Source of the DNA: Eubacterium sp.
GTDB lineage: Bacteria > Bacillota > Clostridia > Lachnospirales > Lachnospiraceae
Direction of reading: 5' to 3'
Assembly: GCA_017406925.1 (NCBI GenBank)
Contig: JAFQXO010000008.1
Span: forward strand, 1 to 64,000
Length of the DNA stretch: 64,000 bases
The notes under the pieces were generated by a model. It was not told the DNA's origin and searched no databases. It saw only the letters and a program-made list of their open reading frames with translations. The position numbers were made by a program, and so were the translations under genes. Below, piece after piece: positions 42,591-51,650 of the stretch (position 1 is the first letter of the stretch; each line of letters opens with the position of its first letter).

Positions 42591-43376
42591 TTAAATATCA
42601 GTTTGTAATTCGTTTCCTGTATTGTCAGCTTCGTTAGCTGTTATTTCTTTGATAAATTTTTTCAAAACGAAACCTTGAGTGCTACCGCAATCTATCTCAA
42701 TCCATTTACCCTTACGGTCAATGATTTCAAAATCTTCATCTTGATCCACGTAGCCGATTACATCACTCTTTTCTTTAGGAGCGCTGTGCACATATAAAGT
42801 GTCGGCTGTAACTCTAGCAAACATAACCTCGGTGGTAGTGCTTTCTTCAGTCGTAGTTTCTTGTGCAGTAGTAGTTTCTATTGCGACAGTAGTAGGAGCG
42901 ATAGTAGTTGCGTTTATCTTTGCCACGTTCGTAGCAACGTTTTCAGTTTCATCAGGATCTGTGAAACTGTCGCTTCTAGTTAAGATAGCTCCGAGAATAA
43001 ATGCAATAACCATTACTGTTATTACAATGAAGAGGAAAGTGTTCTTTCTCTTTTTAGGTTTCTGTGGAAGTTCAGGTTCTTTATCTGTAACTCCAGGACC
43101 ACTGATAATTTCACCTTCAAATTCTTCATCAAACTGAACAGTACCAAAAGGCATATCTTCAACAGTTTCTTGATCGAAATCTTCTTCATCAGAAACCGGA
43201 GTTGGTTCCTCGACGATTTCTTCTTTAAGAGAAGTTGGCTCCTCAACTATATCGTCTTCAAGAGAAGTTGGTTCTTCCAAAACACCTTCTTCAAAATCTT
43301 CATCATTTATAATAGGATGATTCGTTTTTGTTTTTTCTATTTTGTTTTTCTTTGAATCAGTTTTTTTCTTTGCCAT
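42591..43376 (-). CDS. Membrane protein with extracellular SH3-like domain
   Basis: The 261-residue protein has a Lys-rich start, an acidic cytoplasmic region with three degenerate repeats of E-E-P-T-(S/P) around residues 34-62, a single membrane helix at about 114-135 (TFLFIVITVMVIAFILGAIL), a Thr-rich linker and a C-terminal bacterial SH3 domain (about 190-245: VTADTLYVHSAPKEKSDVIG, WIEIDCGSTQGFVLKKFI). Such domains bind peptidoglycan or proteins. Function unknown; a transducer between cell wall and cytoplasm would fit the topology. Confidence 0.8.
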   Translation of the reverse strand: MAKKKTDSKKNKIEKTKTNHPIINDEDFEEGVLEEPTSLEDDIVEEPTSLKEEIVEEPTPVSDEEDFDQETVEDMPFGTVQFDEEFEGEIISGPGVTDKEPELPQKPKKRKNTFLFIVITVMVIAFILGAILTRSDSFTDPDETENVATNVAKINATTIAPTTVAIETTTAQETTTEESTTTEVMFARVTADTLYVHSAPKEKSDVIGYVDQDEDFEIIDRKGKWIEIDCGSTQGFVLKKFIKEITANEADNTGNELQTDI

Positions 43377-43552
43377 AATTTTTCTTTTTTACTTTTTGAA
43401 AATAATTTCAAAAAAATTTCAAAACGATTTTAATCGAAAAAAATAATCAGAAAATTTTTTTAAACTTTTAAAATCGTAACATTGAAATAAACCAATGTCA
43501 AACTTACAAAAAATAATTAGCAAGAATATAAACACCAATATAAAAAAGTATA
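43377..43552. other. AT-rich intergenic region without visible gene
   Basis: Very A/T-rich divergent region holding poly-T and poly-A tracts and a small CGATTTTAATCG palindrome near 43425-43437. I see no open frame or RNA gene. It probably contains the minus-strand promoter of the SH3 gene, but no box is convincing. Confidence 0.5.
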
Positions 43553-43581
43553 TTGAAATTTTTTTCATATAGATGTAAAAT
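43553..43581 (+). promoter_or_regulatory. Promoter of the H1-like gene
   Basis: TTGAAA (43553-43558), 17-base spacer, TAAAAT (43576-43581). The 16-base palindrome CAAAACAATTGTTTTG at 43591-43606 begins a few bases after the expected transcription start and could be an operator or a 5-prime hairpin. Confidence 0.65.
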
Positions 43582-43671
43582 TCAATAAGGCAAAACAATT
43601 GTTTTGATTTTCACTTGGAAGAGAAGACAAGGAGAAATCGATCTACTTAATATTAAGGAGGAATTATTATT

Positions 43672-44010
43672 ATGGCAACAGCTAAGAAAGCTACAAAGAA
43701 GACAGCTGCTAAGAAAACAACAAAGAAGGCAGCTCCTAAGAAGGCAGCAGCAAAGAAGACAGCAGCTAAGAAGCCTGCAACAAAGAAGAAGGCAGCAGCT
43801 AAGAAGACAACTACAAAGAAGACTCACAAGATTATTCTTGAGATCGGCGCAGCTAAGTACAATGCAGACGTAATCGAGAAGAAGGTTATGACAGCTTATA
43901 CTAAGGCTTCAAAGAAAAAGACTGCTAAGTCTGTTGAGATTTACATTAAGCCAGAAGATGGAAAGGCTTACTTCGTAATCGACAAAGTTAAGGGCGACGT
44001 TAATCTATAA
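43672..44010 (+). CDS. Histone-H1-like lysine/alanine-rich protein (DUF6465-like)
   Basis: A 112-residue protein. The first 50 residues are almost only Lys, Ala and Thr in AAKK/TTKK repeats, like eukaryotic H1 tails and bacterial H1-like nucleoid proteins; the last 60 form a small folded domain (KIILEIGAAKYNADVIEK, SVEIYIKPEDGKAYFVIDKV) typical of a clostridial family. Probably binds DNA or RNA through the tail. RBS AGGAGG is strong and the leader is about 80 bases long. Confidence 0.82.
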   Translation: MATAKKATKKTAAKKTTKKAAPKKAAAKKTAAKKPATKKKAAAKKTTTKKTHKIILEIGAAKYNADVIEKKVMTAYTKASKKKTAKSVEIYIKPEDGKAYFVIDKVKGDVNL

Positions 44011-44028
44011 AAAGAAACTTGAAAGCCT

Positions 44029-44062
44029 AGAAACCCTACTGCATGGTAGGGTTTCTTTTTTT
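44029..44062 (+). terminator. Terminator after the H1-like gene
   Basis: AGAAACCCTAC/GTAGGGTTTCT around TGCATG, then seven T. Confidence 0.92.
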
Positions 44063-44106
44063 GTGCAAAGAATGTATAATTTCCTTTGAAAGTTATAGGA
44101 GGCATT

Positions 44107-44436
44107 ATGGCTGAAGAAAAAGTAGTGCTCTGTGGATCGAGTGCTTATGAACAAAAGTATTATTTGAATGAAGCATTTTCTAGATTGCCTGAACAAGTGC
44201 GACAGGAAATTCAGATTATGTGTGTTTCTTTTACGGAAGACGTAGGAGGGGTACTTTTGTTGCAATATAATGAAGAGGGAAGCCTGGAGTTTGTGACCCA
44301 AGCCGACGAGGGAGATTTGCTCTACGATGATATCGGCGCAGGTTTGAAGATTGAAAAACTTAGAAGAGAAAAGAAAGAATTGTTCGAACAACTCGAACTC
44401 TACTATAGAATTTTTGTCCTAGGCGAAGGACAGTAA
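44107..44436 (+). CDS. Conserved small protein of unknown function (DUF6145-like)
   Basis: A 109-residue soluble acidic protein starting AEEKVVLCGSSAYEQKYYLN and ending in a probable helix (IEKLRREKKELFEQLELYY). I recall this pattern as a Lachnospiraceae family without assigned function, possibly DUF6145, but cannot confirm it. Strong RBS AGGAGG; 13 bases before coaX, so it is probably the first gene of the coaX-dusB-greA-lysS run. Confidence 0.75.
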   Translation: MAEEKVVLCGSSAYEQKYYLNEAFSRLPEQVRQEIQIMCVSFTEDVGGVLLLQYNEEGSLEFVTQADEGDLLYDDIGAGLKIEKLRREKKELFEQLELYYRIFVLGEGQ

Positions 44437-44449
44437 AAGGAGAATCGAT

Positions 44450-45223
44450 ATGCTTTTAGCAATGGATGTTGGAAACACAAATATCACAATGGGACTTTTG
44501 GATGGTGAAAAAGTTTTAGCAACTTTTAGAATGACCACAGGTCAATCGAGAACATCTGACGAGTTCGGATCAAGTATCGTTCTTATGCTTGAGAGAAAAG
44601 GTTACGATATTAAACAGATTGAAGATGTTATCATCTCATCTGTTGTTCCTAATGTGATGTATTCACTCACAAGTGGAATTATAAAATATTTAGATTTGGA
44701 ACCAATGGTTGTTGGAATTGGAACTAAGACGGGAATTCAAATTAAGAGAACTGATCCTAAGGAGTTGGGACCAGATCGTATCGTGGATGCAGTTGGCGCA
44801 TATGCGAAGTGTAAGAGTGCATGTATCGTTCTAGATTTCGGAACGGCTACTACATGTGATTTGATTGGACCGGAGGGAAGTTTTGAGGCAGGAGTAACAA
44901 TGCCTGGTATTGAACTTTCTGCTAGAGCGTTGACTGAAGGCACAGCCAGACTTCCAGATTTCTTTATTAAGAAGCCAGAGAGTATATTGGCGACGGATAC
45001 GATTTCGAGTATGCAGGCAGGTGTGTTCTACGGAGCCATCGGTCAGATTGAGCATATCATTACAAAGATGAAGGACGAGTGTGAATTCGATGACGTGAAA
45101 GTAATCGCGACAGGTGGTCTCGGCAGATTGATTTCAGAGAACACAAATATGATTGATATTTACGACAGCGAACTTACACTTCAAGGAATGAGAATTATAT
45201 ATGAAAAAAACAGAAATGTTTAG
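44450..45223 (+). CDS. coaX: Type III pantothenate kinase
   Basis: First step of CoA synthesis. The 257-residue protein has the ASKHA motifs MDVGNTNITMGLL (phosphate 1), GPDRIVDAVGAYAK and VLDFGTATTCDLIG (phosphate 2), and TGGLGRLISE for adenosine. Length is normal. Overlaps dusB by 23 bases if the latter starts at 45201. Confidence 0.95.
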   Translation: MLLAMDVGNTNITMGLLDGEKVLATFRMTTGQSRTSDEFGSSIVLMLERKGYDIKQIEDVIISSVVPNVMYSLTSGIIKYLDLEPMVVGIGTKTGIQIKRTDPKELGPDRIVDAVGAYAKCKSACIVLDFGTATTCDLIGPEGSFEAGVTMPGIELSARALTEGTARLPDFFIKKPESILATDTISSMQAGVFYGAIGQIEHIITKMKDECEFDDVKVIATGGLGRLISENTNMIDIYDSELTLQGMRIIYEKNRNV

Positions 45224-46151
45224 GAATAAATTATTTCTTGGACCAATGGCCGGCGTGACTGACCTACCTTTCCGCACGCTCTGCAAGGAGCAGGGGTGCG
45301 ACGTGTTTTACACGGAGATGGTGAGCGCGAAGGCCATATATTATAAGAACAAAAATACTATACCACTTTTGACGCTGGGCGAGAATGAACATCCGATAGG
45401 AGTTCAGCTCTTTGGCTCAGAGCCAGACATTATGGCTGATATGGGTGCACAAGTGGCAGAGGGCGATTGTGATTTCATTGATGTAAATCTGGGTTGTCCG
45501 GTTCCGAAGATTGTGAACAACCACGAGGGTTCATATTTGATGACTCAGCCTAAACTTGTTGAAGAGATTCTCACTGCTATGCGAAAAAAGATAGACAAAC
45601 CGATTACTGTTAAGATTCGAAAGGGTTTTAATCCTGGCGACAACAATGCCGTGGAGATTGCAAAGATTGCCGAAGGCACTGGGATGGATGCTATAGTTGT
45701 TCATCCGCGAACGAGAGATCAGTTCTTCAGTGGCGAGAGTGATTGGAGTGTGATTAAAGAAGTGAAGGATGCAGTGTCGATTCCAGTTATTGGAAATGGA
45801 GACATCAAGACTCCGCAGGATGCCAAGGCAATGTATGACGAAACCGGTTGCGATAGCATTATGATTGCGAGAGCAGCACAGGGTAATCCATGGATTTTCA
45901 GAGAAGTGAAACATTATCTTGAGATTGGAGAATTATTGGCGAAGCCAACAAGAGAAGAAGTGCGACATATGATCATAAGACATGCGAAGATGCTCGTGGA
46001 ATTCAAGGGAGAGTACACAGGTGTACGCGAGATGAGAAAGCATGTTTCGTGGTATACAGCGGGCATTCCTTACTCCTCGAAGATTAGAAGAAGGGTAAAT
46101 TCTATCACGGATTTAGATGGGCTTATCAAGTTGACATTGGAGTGCCTATAA
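45201..46151 (+). CDS. dusB: tRNA-dihydrouridine synthase (DusB type)
   Basis: FMN enzyme reducing uridines in tRNA D-loops, 316 residues. Motifs: LGPMAGVTDLPFRTLC, DVNLGCPVPKIVNNHEGSYL with the catalytic Cys, VKIRKGFNPGDNN and GNGDIKTPQDA. Start ATG 45201 overlaps coaX; ATG 45216 is possible, though neither has a strong ribosome site. A copy of TTGCCGAAGGCA is at 45667-45678. Confidence 0.93.
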   Translation: MKKTEMFRNKLFLGPMAGVTDLPFRTLCKEQGCDVFYTEMVSAKAIYYKNKNTIPLLTLGENEHPIGVQLFGSEPDIMADMGAQVAEGDCDFIDVNLGCPVPKIVNNHEGSYLMTQPKLVEEILTAMRKKIDKPITVKIRKGFNPGDNNAVEIAKIAEGTGMDAIVVHPRTRDQFFSGESDWSVIKEVKDAVSIPVIGNGDIKTPQDAKAMYDETGCDSIMIARAAQGNPWIFREVKHYLEIGELLAKPTREEVRHMIIRHAKMLVEFKGEYTGVREMRKHVSWYTAGIPYSSKIRRRVNSITDLDGLIKLTLECL

Positions 46152-46196
46152 AGTATTATAGGACGTGGTAATTTTAGGACATTTCAGGAGGAGAAA

Positions 46197-46703
46197 ATGG
46201 CTGAAGAAAGAATTCAGATGACCGAAGACGGTCTTCAGGAGAGAAAAGAAAAACTAGAATATTTAAAAACTGTGCGAGCTGACCAGATTACTAGAAAGAT
46301 TGCAGAAGCTAGAAGTCAGGGCGACCTTTCAGAGAATGCTGAGTATGATGCAGCTAAAGAAGAGGAAGCTAAAAATGCCGCAGAAATTAAAGAGCTAGAA
46401 ACACTAATCAGAAATGCTGATATAGTTGATTCGAGCAGTATAGATAAGAGCAAAATCAATATCGGAGCTAATGTTGTAATCAGAAATATGGATACTAAAA
46501 AAGATTTTGAGTTTACAATCGTAGGTTCAAAAGAGTCCGATATTCTTAAAGGAAAGATGTCTAGTACAGCACCTGTTGGCGCAGCCATTATGGAACACAA
46601 AGAGGGTGAGACGGTTATTGTGGAATTGCCAAACGGAACAGAAACTAGATACAAGATTAAATCTATTTCGTACCCTAGAAAGAGGGCAACTAAGAAGAAA
46701 TAA
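46197..46703 (+). CDS. greA: Transcription elongation factor GreA
   Basis: Rescues backtracked RNA polymerase by stimulating cleavage. The 168-residue protein has the N-terminal coiled coil with the acidic tip SQGDLSENAEYDAAKEEE (about 42-59) and the FKBP-like C-terminal domain. Strong AGGAGG. Its C-terminus has a basic extension (PRKRATKKK). Confidence 0.95.
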   Translation: MAEERIQMTEDGLQERKEKLEYLKTVRADQITRKIAEARSQGDLSENAEYDAAKEEEAKNAAEIKELETLIRNADIVDSSSIDKSKINIGANVVIRNMDTKKDFEFTIVGSKESDILKGKMSSTAPVGAAIMEHKEGETVIVELPNGTETRYKIKSISYPRKRATKKK

Positions 46704-46754
46704 TTATGAGGCGGCGGACTTTTAAAGTGCGTCGCCATATTTAAAGGAGATAAC

Positions 46755-48266
46755 ATGGCAGACGAAAAAAATCAGAATAAGCAAAATCAAAAGGGCGGAC
46801 AGCCAGTTGACGTGAAGCAGCTTCTCAAGGTGCGTCGCGAGAAACTTGCTGAACTTCAGGAGAGAGGCGACGATCCTTTTAAGGTTACAAGTTATGATGT
46901 GACACATCACAGTATGGACATCAAGGACAACTATGACGAAATGGAAGGCCAGGAAGTTTCTGTGGCCGGTCGTATGATGCTCAAACGTGTGATGGGTAAA
47001 GCTTCATTCTGTAATGTACAAGACAGAGAAGGAAACATTCAGGCTTACGTAGCAAGAGACGACCTAGGCGAGGATGCATACAAGGATTTCAAGCGTATGG
47101 ATATCGGGGATATTGTTGGAATTAAGGGTAAGGTTTTCAAGACTAAGACTGGCGAGATCTCAATTCATGCGACAGAGGTGAAACTTCTCACTAAGAGTCT
47201 TCAAATTTTGCCTGAGAAGCATCACGGTTTGACAAACACTGATCTTAGATATCGTCAAAGATACCTAGATCTTATTATGAATGAAGATACAAAGAATACA
47301 TTCATTGCTCGCTCGAAAATTATCAGCGAGATTAGAAAGTTCTTGGATGCGCAAGGATTTATGGAAGTGGAGACTCCAATGCTCGTGCACAATGCAGGTG
47401 GAGCTGCAGCTAGACCATTTGAAACTCATTACAACTCACTCGATGAGGATGTTAAACTCCGTATCTCACTTGAGTTATATCTTAAGAGACTTATCGTTGG
47501 TGGACTTGAGAAAGTTTACGAGATTGGTCGAGTATTCAGAAATGAAGGATTAGACACGAGACACAATCCAGAGTTTACTTTGATGGAACTCTATCAAGCA
47601 TATACAGACTATAATGGAATGATGGACTTGACTGAGGCGTTGTTCAAGCATTTGGCTGAAGCGGTTTGCGGAAGCACAAAGATTTCTTATAAGGGCGTCG
47701 AGATGGATCTCGGAAAGCCATTTGAGAGAATTACTATGGTTGACGCAGTCAAGAAATATGCCAATGTGGACTGGAATGAAGTGGAGACACTTGAACAGGC
47801 ACAGGCTCTTGCTAAGGAGCATCATGTCGAATTTGAAAAGCATCACAAGAAGGGTGACATTTTGAGTTTGTTCTTCGAAGAGTTTGCAGAGGAACATTTG
47901 ATTCAGCCTACATTTGTGATGGATCATCCAATTGAGATTTCACCACTCACAAAGAAGAAGCCAGACAATCCAGAGTATGTGGAGAGATTTGAGTTCTTCT
48001 TAAATGGATGGGAGATGGCGAACGCTTATTCAGAGCTTAATGATCCAATCGACCAACGTGAGAGATTTGCTGCGCAGGAAGAATTGCTTGCAGCAGGTGA
48101 CGAGGAGGCCAACTCTACAGATGAGGATTTCCTAAACGCTCTCGAGATTGGTATGCCACCAACAGGCGGTATCGGATACGGAATCGATAGATTGGTAATG
48201 CTCTTTACTGATTCAGAAGCGATAAGGGATGTGCTATTGTTCCCAACATTAAAGAAATTAGATTAG
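46755..48266 (+). CDS. lysS: Lysyl-tRNA synthetase, class II
   Basis: Charges tRNA-Lys; 503 residues with OB-fold anticodon domain (about 60-150) and class II core: motif 2 [19 protein letters not shown] and motif 3 [17 protein letters not shown] Gln/Lys-rich N-terminal tail precedes the usual [24 protein letters not shown] precedes ATG; a GC-rich hairpin lies in the short gap after greA. Confidence 0.96.
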   Translation: MADEKNQNKQNQKGGQPVDVKQLLKVRREKLAELQERGDDPFKVTSYDVTHHSMDIKDNYDEMEGQEVSVAGRMMLKRVMGKASFCNVQDREGNIQAYVARDDLGEDAYKDFKRMDIGDIVGIKGKVFKTKTGEISIHATEVKLLTKSLQILPEKHHGLTNTDLRYRQRYLDLIMNEDTKNTFIARSKIISEIRKFLDAQGFMEVETPMLVHNAGGAAARPFETHYNSLDEDVKLRISLELYLKRLIVGGLEKVYEIGRVFRNEGLDTRHNPEFTLMELYQAYTDYNGMMDLTEALFKHLAEAVCGSTKISYKGVEMDLGKPFERITMVDAVKKYANVDWNEVETLEQAQALAKEHHVEFEKHHKKGDILSLFFEEFAEEHLIQPTFVMDHPIEISPLTKKKPDNPEYVERFEFFLNGWEMANAYSELNDPIDQRERFAAQEELLAAGDEEANSTDEDFLNALEIGMPPTGGIGYGIDRLVMLFTDSEAIRDVLLFPTLKKLD

Positions 48267-48271
48267 TATTC

Positions 48272-48304
48272 AAGAGACTAGCATTTGCTAGTCTCTTTTC
48301 TTAT
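48272..48304 (+). terminator. Terminator after lysS
   Basis: AGAGACTAGC/GCTAGTCTCT around ATTT, then TTTC. Confidence 0.88.
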
Positions 48305-48339
48305 AATTAATGTATTGAATGTCAGAAGGAGAACGAACT

Positions 48340-49656
48340 ATGGGAAAATTACTTTTTCTTAATGCTTGCTTCACAGATGACTCCAGAACAAAAGTGCTGG
48401 CTGATGCAGTGCTTAAAAAATGGGATGGAGAAATAGAAGAAGTCATATTAAACGACGGAAGCATTAAGGCACTAACTAAAGAACAACTTGATAAACGTAT
48501 GCAACTACAAGAATCAGGTGATTTTAGTGATGATATGTTTAAGTATGCTAAGCAGTTCGTTGATGCAGATGTAGTAGTTATCGCTGCACCTTATTGGGAT
48601 ATGAGTTTTCCTGCAGCATTGAAAAACTATATCGAGCAAATGAATGTAAGTGGAATTACATTTGATATGAACGGTGAAGGTGTTATTACTACAAAATGTA
48701 AAGCAGACCGTATGGTTTACATAACTACAGCCGGTACGAACAATGCAGACTTTACTTATGGAATGGATTATATGAAATCTTTGGCAAGAGATTTCTTTGG
48801 TATTAAAAAGTTCAACACATTTAAGGCAGAAGGTCTTGATGTAGAAGGAGCAGATGTTGACGCTATCATAAGTGAAACACTTGCTAAGATTGAGAAATTT
48901 TCTTTCGTCACAAAGACTGTGAATGAGGGAGAAGAGGACTATATTGTTGAGAGTAAAGAGCTTACAAAGATGTATGGAAATTACGCAGCCAATAATAAAG
49001 TTTCACTTCATGTTAGGAAAGGAAGCATCTACGGACTTATCGGTAGAAACGGTGCTGGTAAATCTACATTTATGAGATTGCTTCTTGGAATGACTCCTAT
49101 AAACGAAGGTGAGATTTCGGTTTTCGGTAAGACTGGAAATGAGATGGCTAAGGTAAGGAATAGAATTGGTTTTATTATTGAGAATCCTACGTTCTATAAC
49201 TATATGTCAGCTTATCAAAACTTAAAGTATAGAGCAGATTTGATAGGGCTAAAGAATCCAGATGCTGCTATTAAAGAGGCACTACAAAAGGTTGGGCTTT
49301 TAGATAAAATGAAAAACAAGGTTAAAGGTTTTTCGCTTGGCCAGAAACAGTTACTTGGAATTGCAAATGCAATTCTAGGAAATCCGGAACTTTTGGTTTT
49401 GGACGAGCCAACAAACGGACTTGATCCAATTAAGATTGTTGAAATTAGAAATATGCTTTTAGATATGAATGCTAATGGCACAACAATTCTTATTTCAAGC
49501 CATATCCTTGGAGAGATGGGAAAACTATGTTCATGCTATGGATTTATTCTAGACGGTAAACTTATTAGAGAAGTGACCGAAGAAGAAGTCGAATCAGAGG
49601 CATTGGATGTGGAAGAGTTCTTTGTCGAGATGGCGAAAGGAGGTCAAGATGCGTAG
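48340..49656 (+). CDS. Fusion of a flavodoxin-fold NAD(P)H oxidoreductase and an ABC transporter ATPase
   Basis: A single 438-residue frame with two complete domains. Residues 1-195 match FMN-dependent NADH:quinone oxidoreductase/azoreductase proteins (KLLFLNACFTDDSRT for phosphate, APYWDMSFPAALKNYIE, TTAGTNNADF). After a short acidic linker, residues about 207-435 are a BcrA-type ABC ATPase: IYGLIGRNGAGKST, FSLGQKQLLGIANA signature, LVLDEPTNGLDP Walker B and the switch His in SSHILGEM. ATG 48340 follows AGGAG. The permease gene follows with eight-base overlap and a Shine-Dalgarno within this gene, so the fusion serves as the transporter's only ATPase. Either redox-controlled export or a simple in-frame gene joining could explain it. 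Confidence 0.88.
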   Translation: MGKLLFLNACFTDDSRTKVLADAVLKKWDGEIEEVILNDGSIKALTKEQLDKRMQLQESGDFSDDMFKYAKQFVDADVVVIAAPYWDMSFPAALKNYIEQMNVSGITFDMNGEGVITTKCKADRMVYITTAGTNNADFTYGMDYMKSLARDFFGIKKFNTFKAEGLDVEGADVDAIISETLAKIEKFSFVTKTVNEGEEDYIVESKELTKMYGNYAANNKVSLHVRKGSIYGLIGRNGAGKSTFMRLLLGMTPINEGEISVFGKTGNEMAKVRNRIGFIIENPTFYNYMSAYQNLKYRADLIGLKNPDAAIKEALQKVGLLDKMKNKVKGFSLGQKQLLGIANAILGNPELLVLDEPTNGLDPIKIVEIRNMLLDMNANGTTILISSHILGEMGKLCSCYGFILDGKLIREVTEEEVESEALDVEEFFVEMAKGGQDA

Positions 49657-50398
49657 ATTGTTAAAAGCAGAAATAAACACCGTAATTAGAAAACCAAAGT
49701 TGTATGTACTGCTAGGAATATTGGTCGCTGCATATGTAATAGGAATAATTACCTACTTTGCAACTCACAGAACAATAGACATAACACTTCATTTGATAGC
49801 AGCATTCTACACAATCCTAGCCATAATTTTGGTGTCAGATATAACACACAAAGAGTATAAGTTCCGTACGATGAAAAATCTGATAGGAAGTGGTTTTACG
49901 CGTTCGCAGATTTATCTTGGAAAACTAATAATTACTATGCTTGTTGCATTTATATTTGCGGCTATCGAAAAAGTCATGGAGATTATTTACTATATCATTA
50001 GGGGCGATCTGAAAGAAAACTTTTTCTGGCAAGCTGATTTGGTGGATCTGGTAAGAGAGATGTGTATGTTTGTAATTATATTTATCATTTGTATGTTGAT
50101 TGTGTCGGATGGATTGTCGCTCTTGGCTGCATTTGTATACGCAATGTTACTTGGGCCAATTCTTACTTTTGCAGGACCTCTTATACATTTGACGGATAAA
50201 GTAGTTGAAAGAATATCAGCAATCCTAATGCTTTCAAGTGATGTATATATAAAAACAAAAATGGACAAAGATGGACTGACAGTATTGAGTAAATCAGTTG
50301 TTCCGAGTCAACTCGTTTGGTGGGGTATAGGAATAGTGGTAGCAATACTTGCCCTGCAAGGTGGATATATGTTGTTTAAACGTAAGGAGTTCAAATAG
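49649..50398 (+). CDS. ABC-2 type permease, partner of the fused ATPase
   Basis: Membrane protein of 249 residues with six helices (about 20-40, 55-75, 98-125, 140-165, 170-190 and 222-242) in the BcrB/lantibiotic-immunity pattern. RBS AAAGGAGGT lies in the end of the ATPase gene. The AEINTVIRKPKLYVLLGI opening is typical. It probably expels a peptide, antibiotic or lipid. Confidence 0.85.
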   Translation: MRRLLKAEINTVIRKPKLYVLLGILVAAYVIGIITYFATHRTIDITLHLIAAFYTILAIILVSDITHKEYKFRTMKNLIGSGFTRSQIYLGKLIITMLVAFIFAAIEKVMEIIYYIIRGDLKENFFWQADLVDLVREMCMFVIIFIICMLIVSDGLSLLAAFVYAMLLGPILTFAGPLIHLTDKVVERISAILMLSSDVYIKTKMDKDGLTVLSKSVVPSQLVWWGIGIVVAILALQGGYMLFKRKEFK

Positions 50399-50401
50399 AA
50401 A

Positions 50402-50434
50402 AAAAAGAGTCGAGCAAATGCTCGACTCTTTTTA
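50402..50434. terminator. Bidirectional terminator
   Basis: AAAAAGAGTCGAGCA/TGCTCGACTCTTTTT is a perfect 15-pair stem around a short loop, shared by converging genes. Confidence 0.93.
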
Positions 50435-51421
50435 TATTGGATAAAACCTCGTCAACCACAACATCAGCGGTATTGTAACAATTGATGCCAAAGTCGAAAT
50501 AAAAATGGCCTTGGAAGCAAACTTGCTATCGAGGTCATATTTATTTGCCACAATCAATGCGCTATTTGCTATAGGCATCAAGAATTCAATAAACAATACT
50601 GTACTGAGTAGTGAATCGTGAATAAAGATTTTGAAAAGTGGGAACAGCAAAATAGGAAGAATAATCTGCCTAATAAAAATGAAGACATATATTTTCCATT
50701 CGCTGAATATTTCTTTTATCGCGATGCTAGCTAGAGTAGAACCGACGAGTATCATTGCAAGTGGAGGAGTGAGGTCACCGATAGTTCCCAAGACTCCTTG
50801 AATTACCTGCTCAAATATATTACTAGCCTTTTCTGGATAATGAATTCCGAAAGCATAGAGAGTTATTCCTACAAACGATGAAATCATTCCAGGAGTGACA
50901 AATTTTTTGAAAGAAATCTTCACTTTGTTTTCTGTGCCGTATCCGGCCATCATAATGCCGTAAGTGAAAAATGCTAGATTGAAAAATACATTAAGGATAG
51001 CCGCGTAAAAAACAGCGAGATCTCCTTTGTCACCACATGCTGCCTGCAGTATTGGGAAACCCATATAGCCGACATTCCCAAATACCATCATCAACATATG
51101 TAAACCTTCGCGAGTCTTTTTGATGTTGATAGTTTTCGCAAGGATTTTTACTATAAAGAATGCCAGTATTGGCATCGCCAAATAGAAGACAATAGACGCA
51201 ACAAAAAGAGTGACGATAGTAGAAGTGCCAGGTTTCATACTACTGTCGAGTTTCAAAACAGCATCTATAATCATAATCGGCATAGTTATTTCAAGCACGA
51301 ATGAAGATAAGTGCTTGTTAACCTTTTGGTTCAAAATCTTAACCTTGTAGGCGAGATAACCCAAAGCCATAATTATGAACAGTTGTATAAGTTGTGTAAT
51401 CATTACTGTTAGGTTAATCAT
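50432..51421 (-). CDS. AEC-family (auxin efflux carrier type) transporter
   Basis: Membrane carrier with ten predicted helices in two five-helix repeats. The N-terminus ITQLIQLFIIMALGYLAYKV and the central VFGNVGYMGFPILQAACG crossing loop are typical; the second repeat ends LMPIANSALIVANKYD. In bacteria these often export malate or other organic acids. I use ATG 51421 (minus strand); ATG 51403 and TTG 51448 are alternatives and none has a strong ribosome site. Confidence 0.85.
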   Translation of the reverse strand: MINLTVMITQLIQLFIIMALGYLAYKVKILNQKVNKHLSSFVLEITMPIMIIDAVLKLDSSMKPGTSTIVTLFVASIVFYLAMPILAFFIVKILAKTINIKKTREGLHMLMMVFGNVGYMGFPILQAACGDKGDLAVFYAAILNVFFNLAFFTYGIMMAGYGTENKVKISFKKFVTPGMISSFVGITLYAFGIHYPEKASNIFEQVIQGVLGTIGDLTPPLAMILVGSTLASIAIKEIFSEWKIYVFIFIRQIILPILLFPLFKIFIHDSLLSTVLFIEFLMPIANSALIVANKYDLDSKFASKAIFISTLASIVTIPLMLWLTRFYPI

Positions 51422-51487
51422 AGATAGTATTTTAGTGCCTATCGGCAATAATAGTCAAGAAAATATGTTTCTTATCATATGGGAATG

Positions 51488-51496
51488 TGGTAGAAT
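51488..51496 (+). promoter_or_regulatory. Extended -10 upstream of a terminated leader
   Basis: TGGTAGAAT fits an extended -10; TTTCTT is a poor -35 at the right distance. Transcription from here would reach the hairpin at 51541 after about 40 bases. Confidence 0.45.
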
Positions 51497-51540
51497 AAAT
51501 ATGTCGTACAGGACGGGATAACAATTAAATATTATTTAGG

Positions 51541-51584
51541 GGGCAAATGATAGTGAGATATGTACTGTCATTTGCCCTTTTCTA
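51541..51584 (+). terminator. Terminator hairpin in the leader of the GH64 gene
   Basis: GGGCAAATGA pairs perfectly with TCATTTGCCC, extended inward by three more pairs, and is followed by TTTTCTATTTTG. No plus-strand gene lies before it (the AEC gene points away), so it must end a short RNA or act as an attenuator of the GH64/CotH genes. Confidence 0.75.
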
Positions 51585-51650
51585 TTTTGTTTCCTATGCA
51601 TTGATATCACTTTTATTATATATAATGGAAGCAGCGTGGAGGTATCGGAT

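Noticed and set aside
43170..43290. Short repeats in the SH3 protein gene as a mobile or regulatory repeat
   Set aside because: They encode in-frame acidic E-E-P-T repeats of the protein.
43582..43827. Cys/Leu-rich open frame on the minus strand opposite the H1-like gene
   Set aside because: It is the complement of AAG/GCA repeats and has no ribosome site; a compositional artefact.
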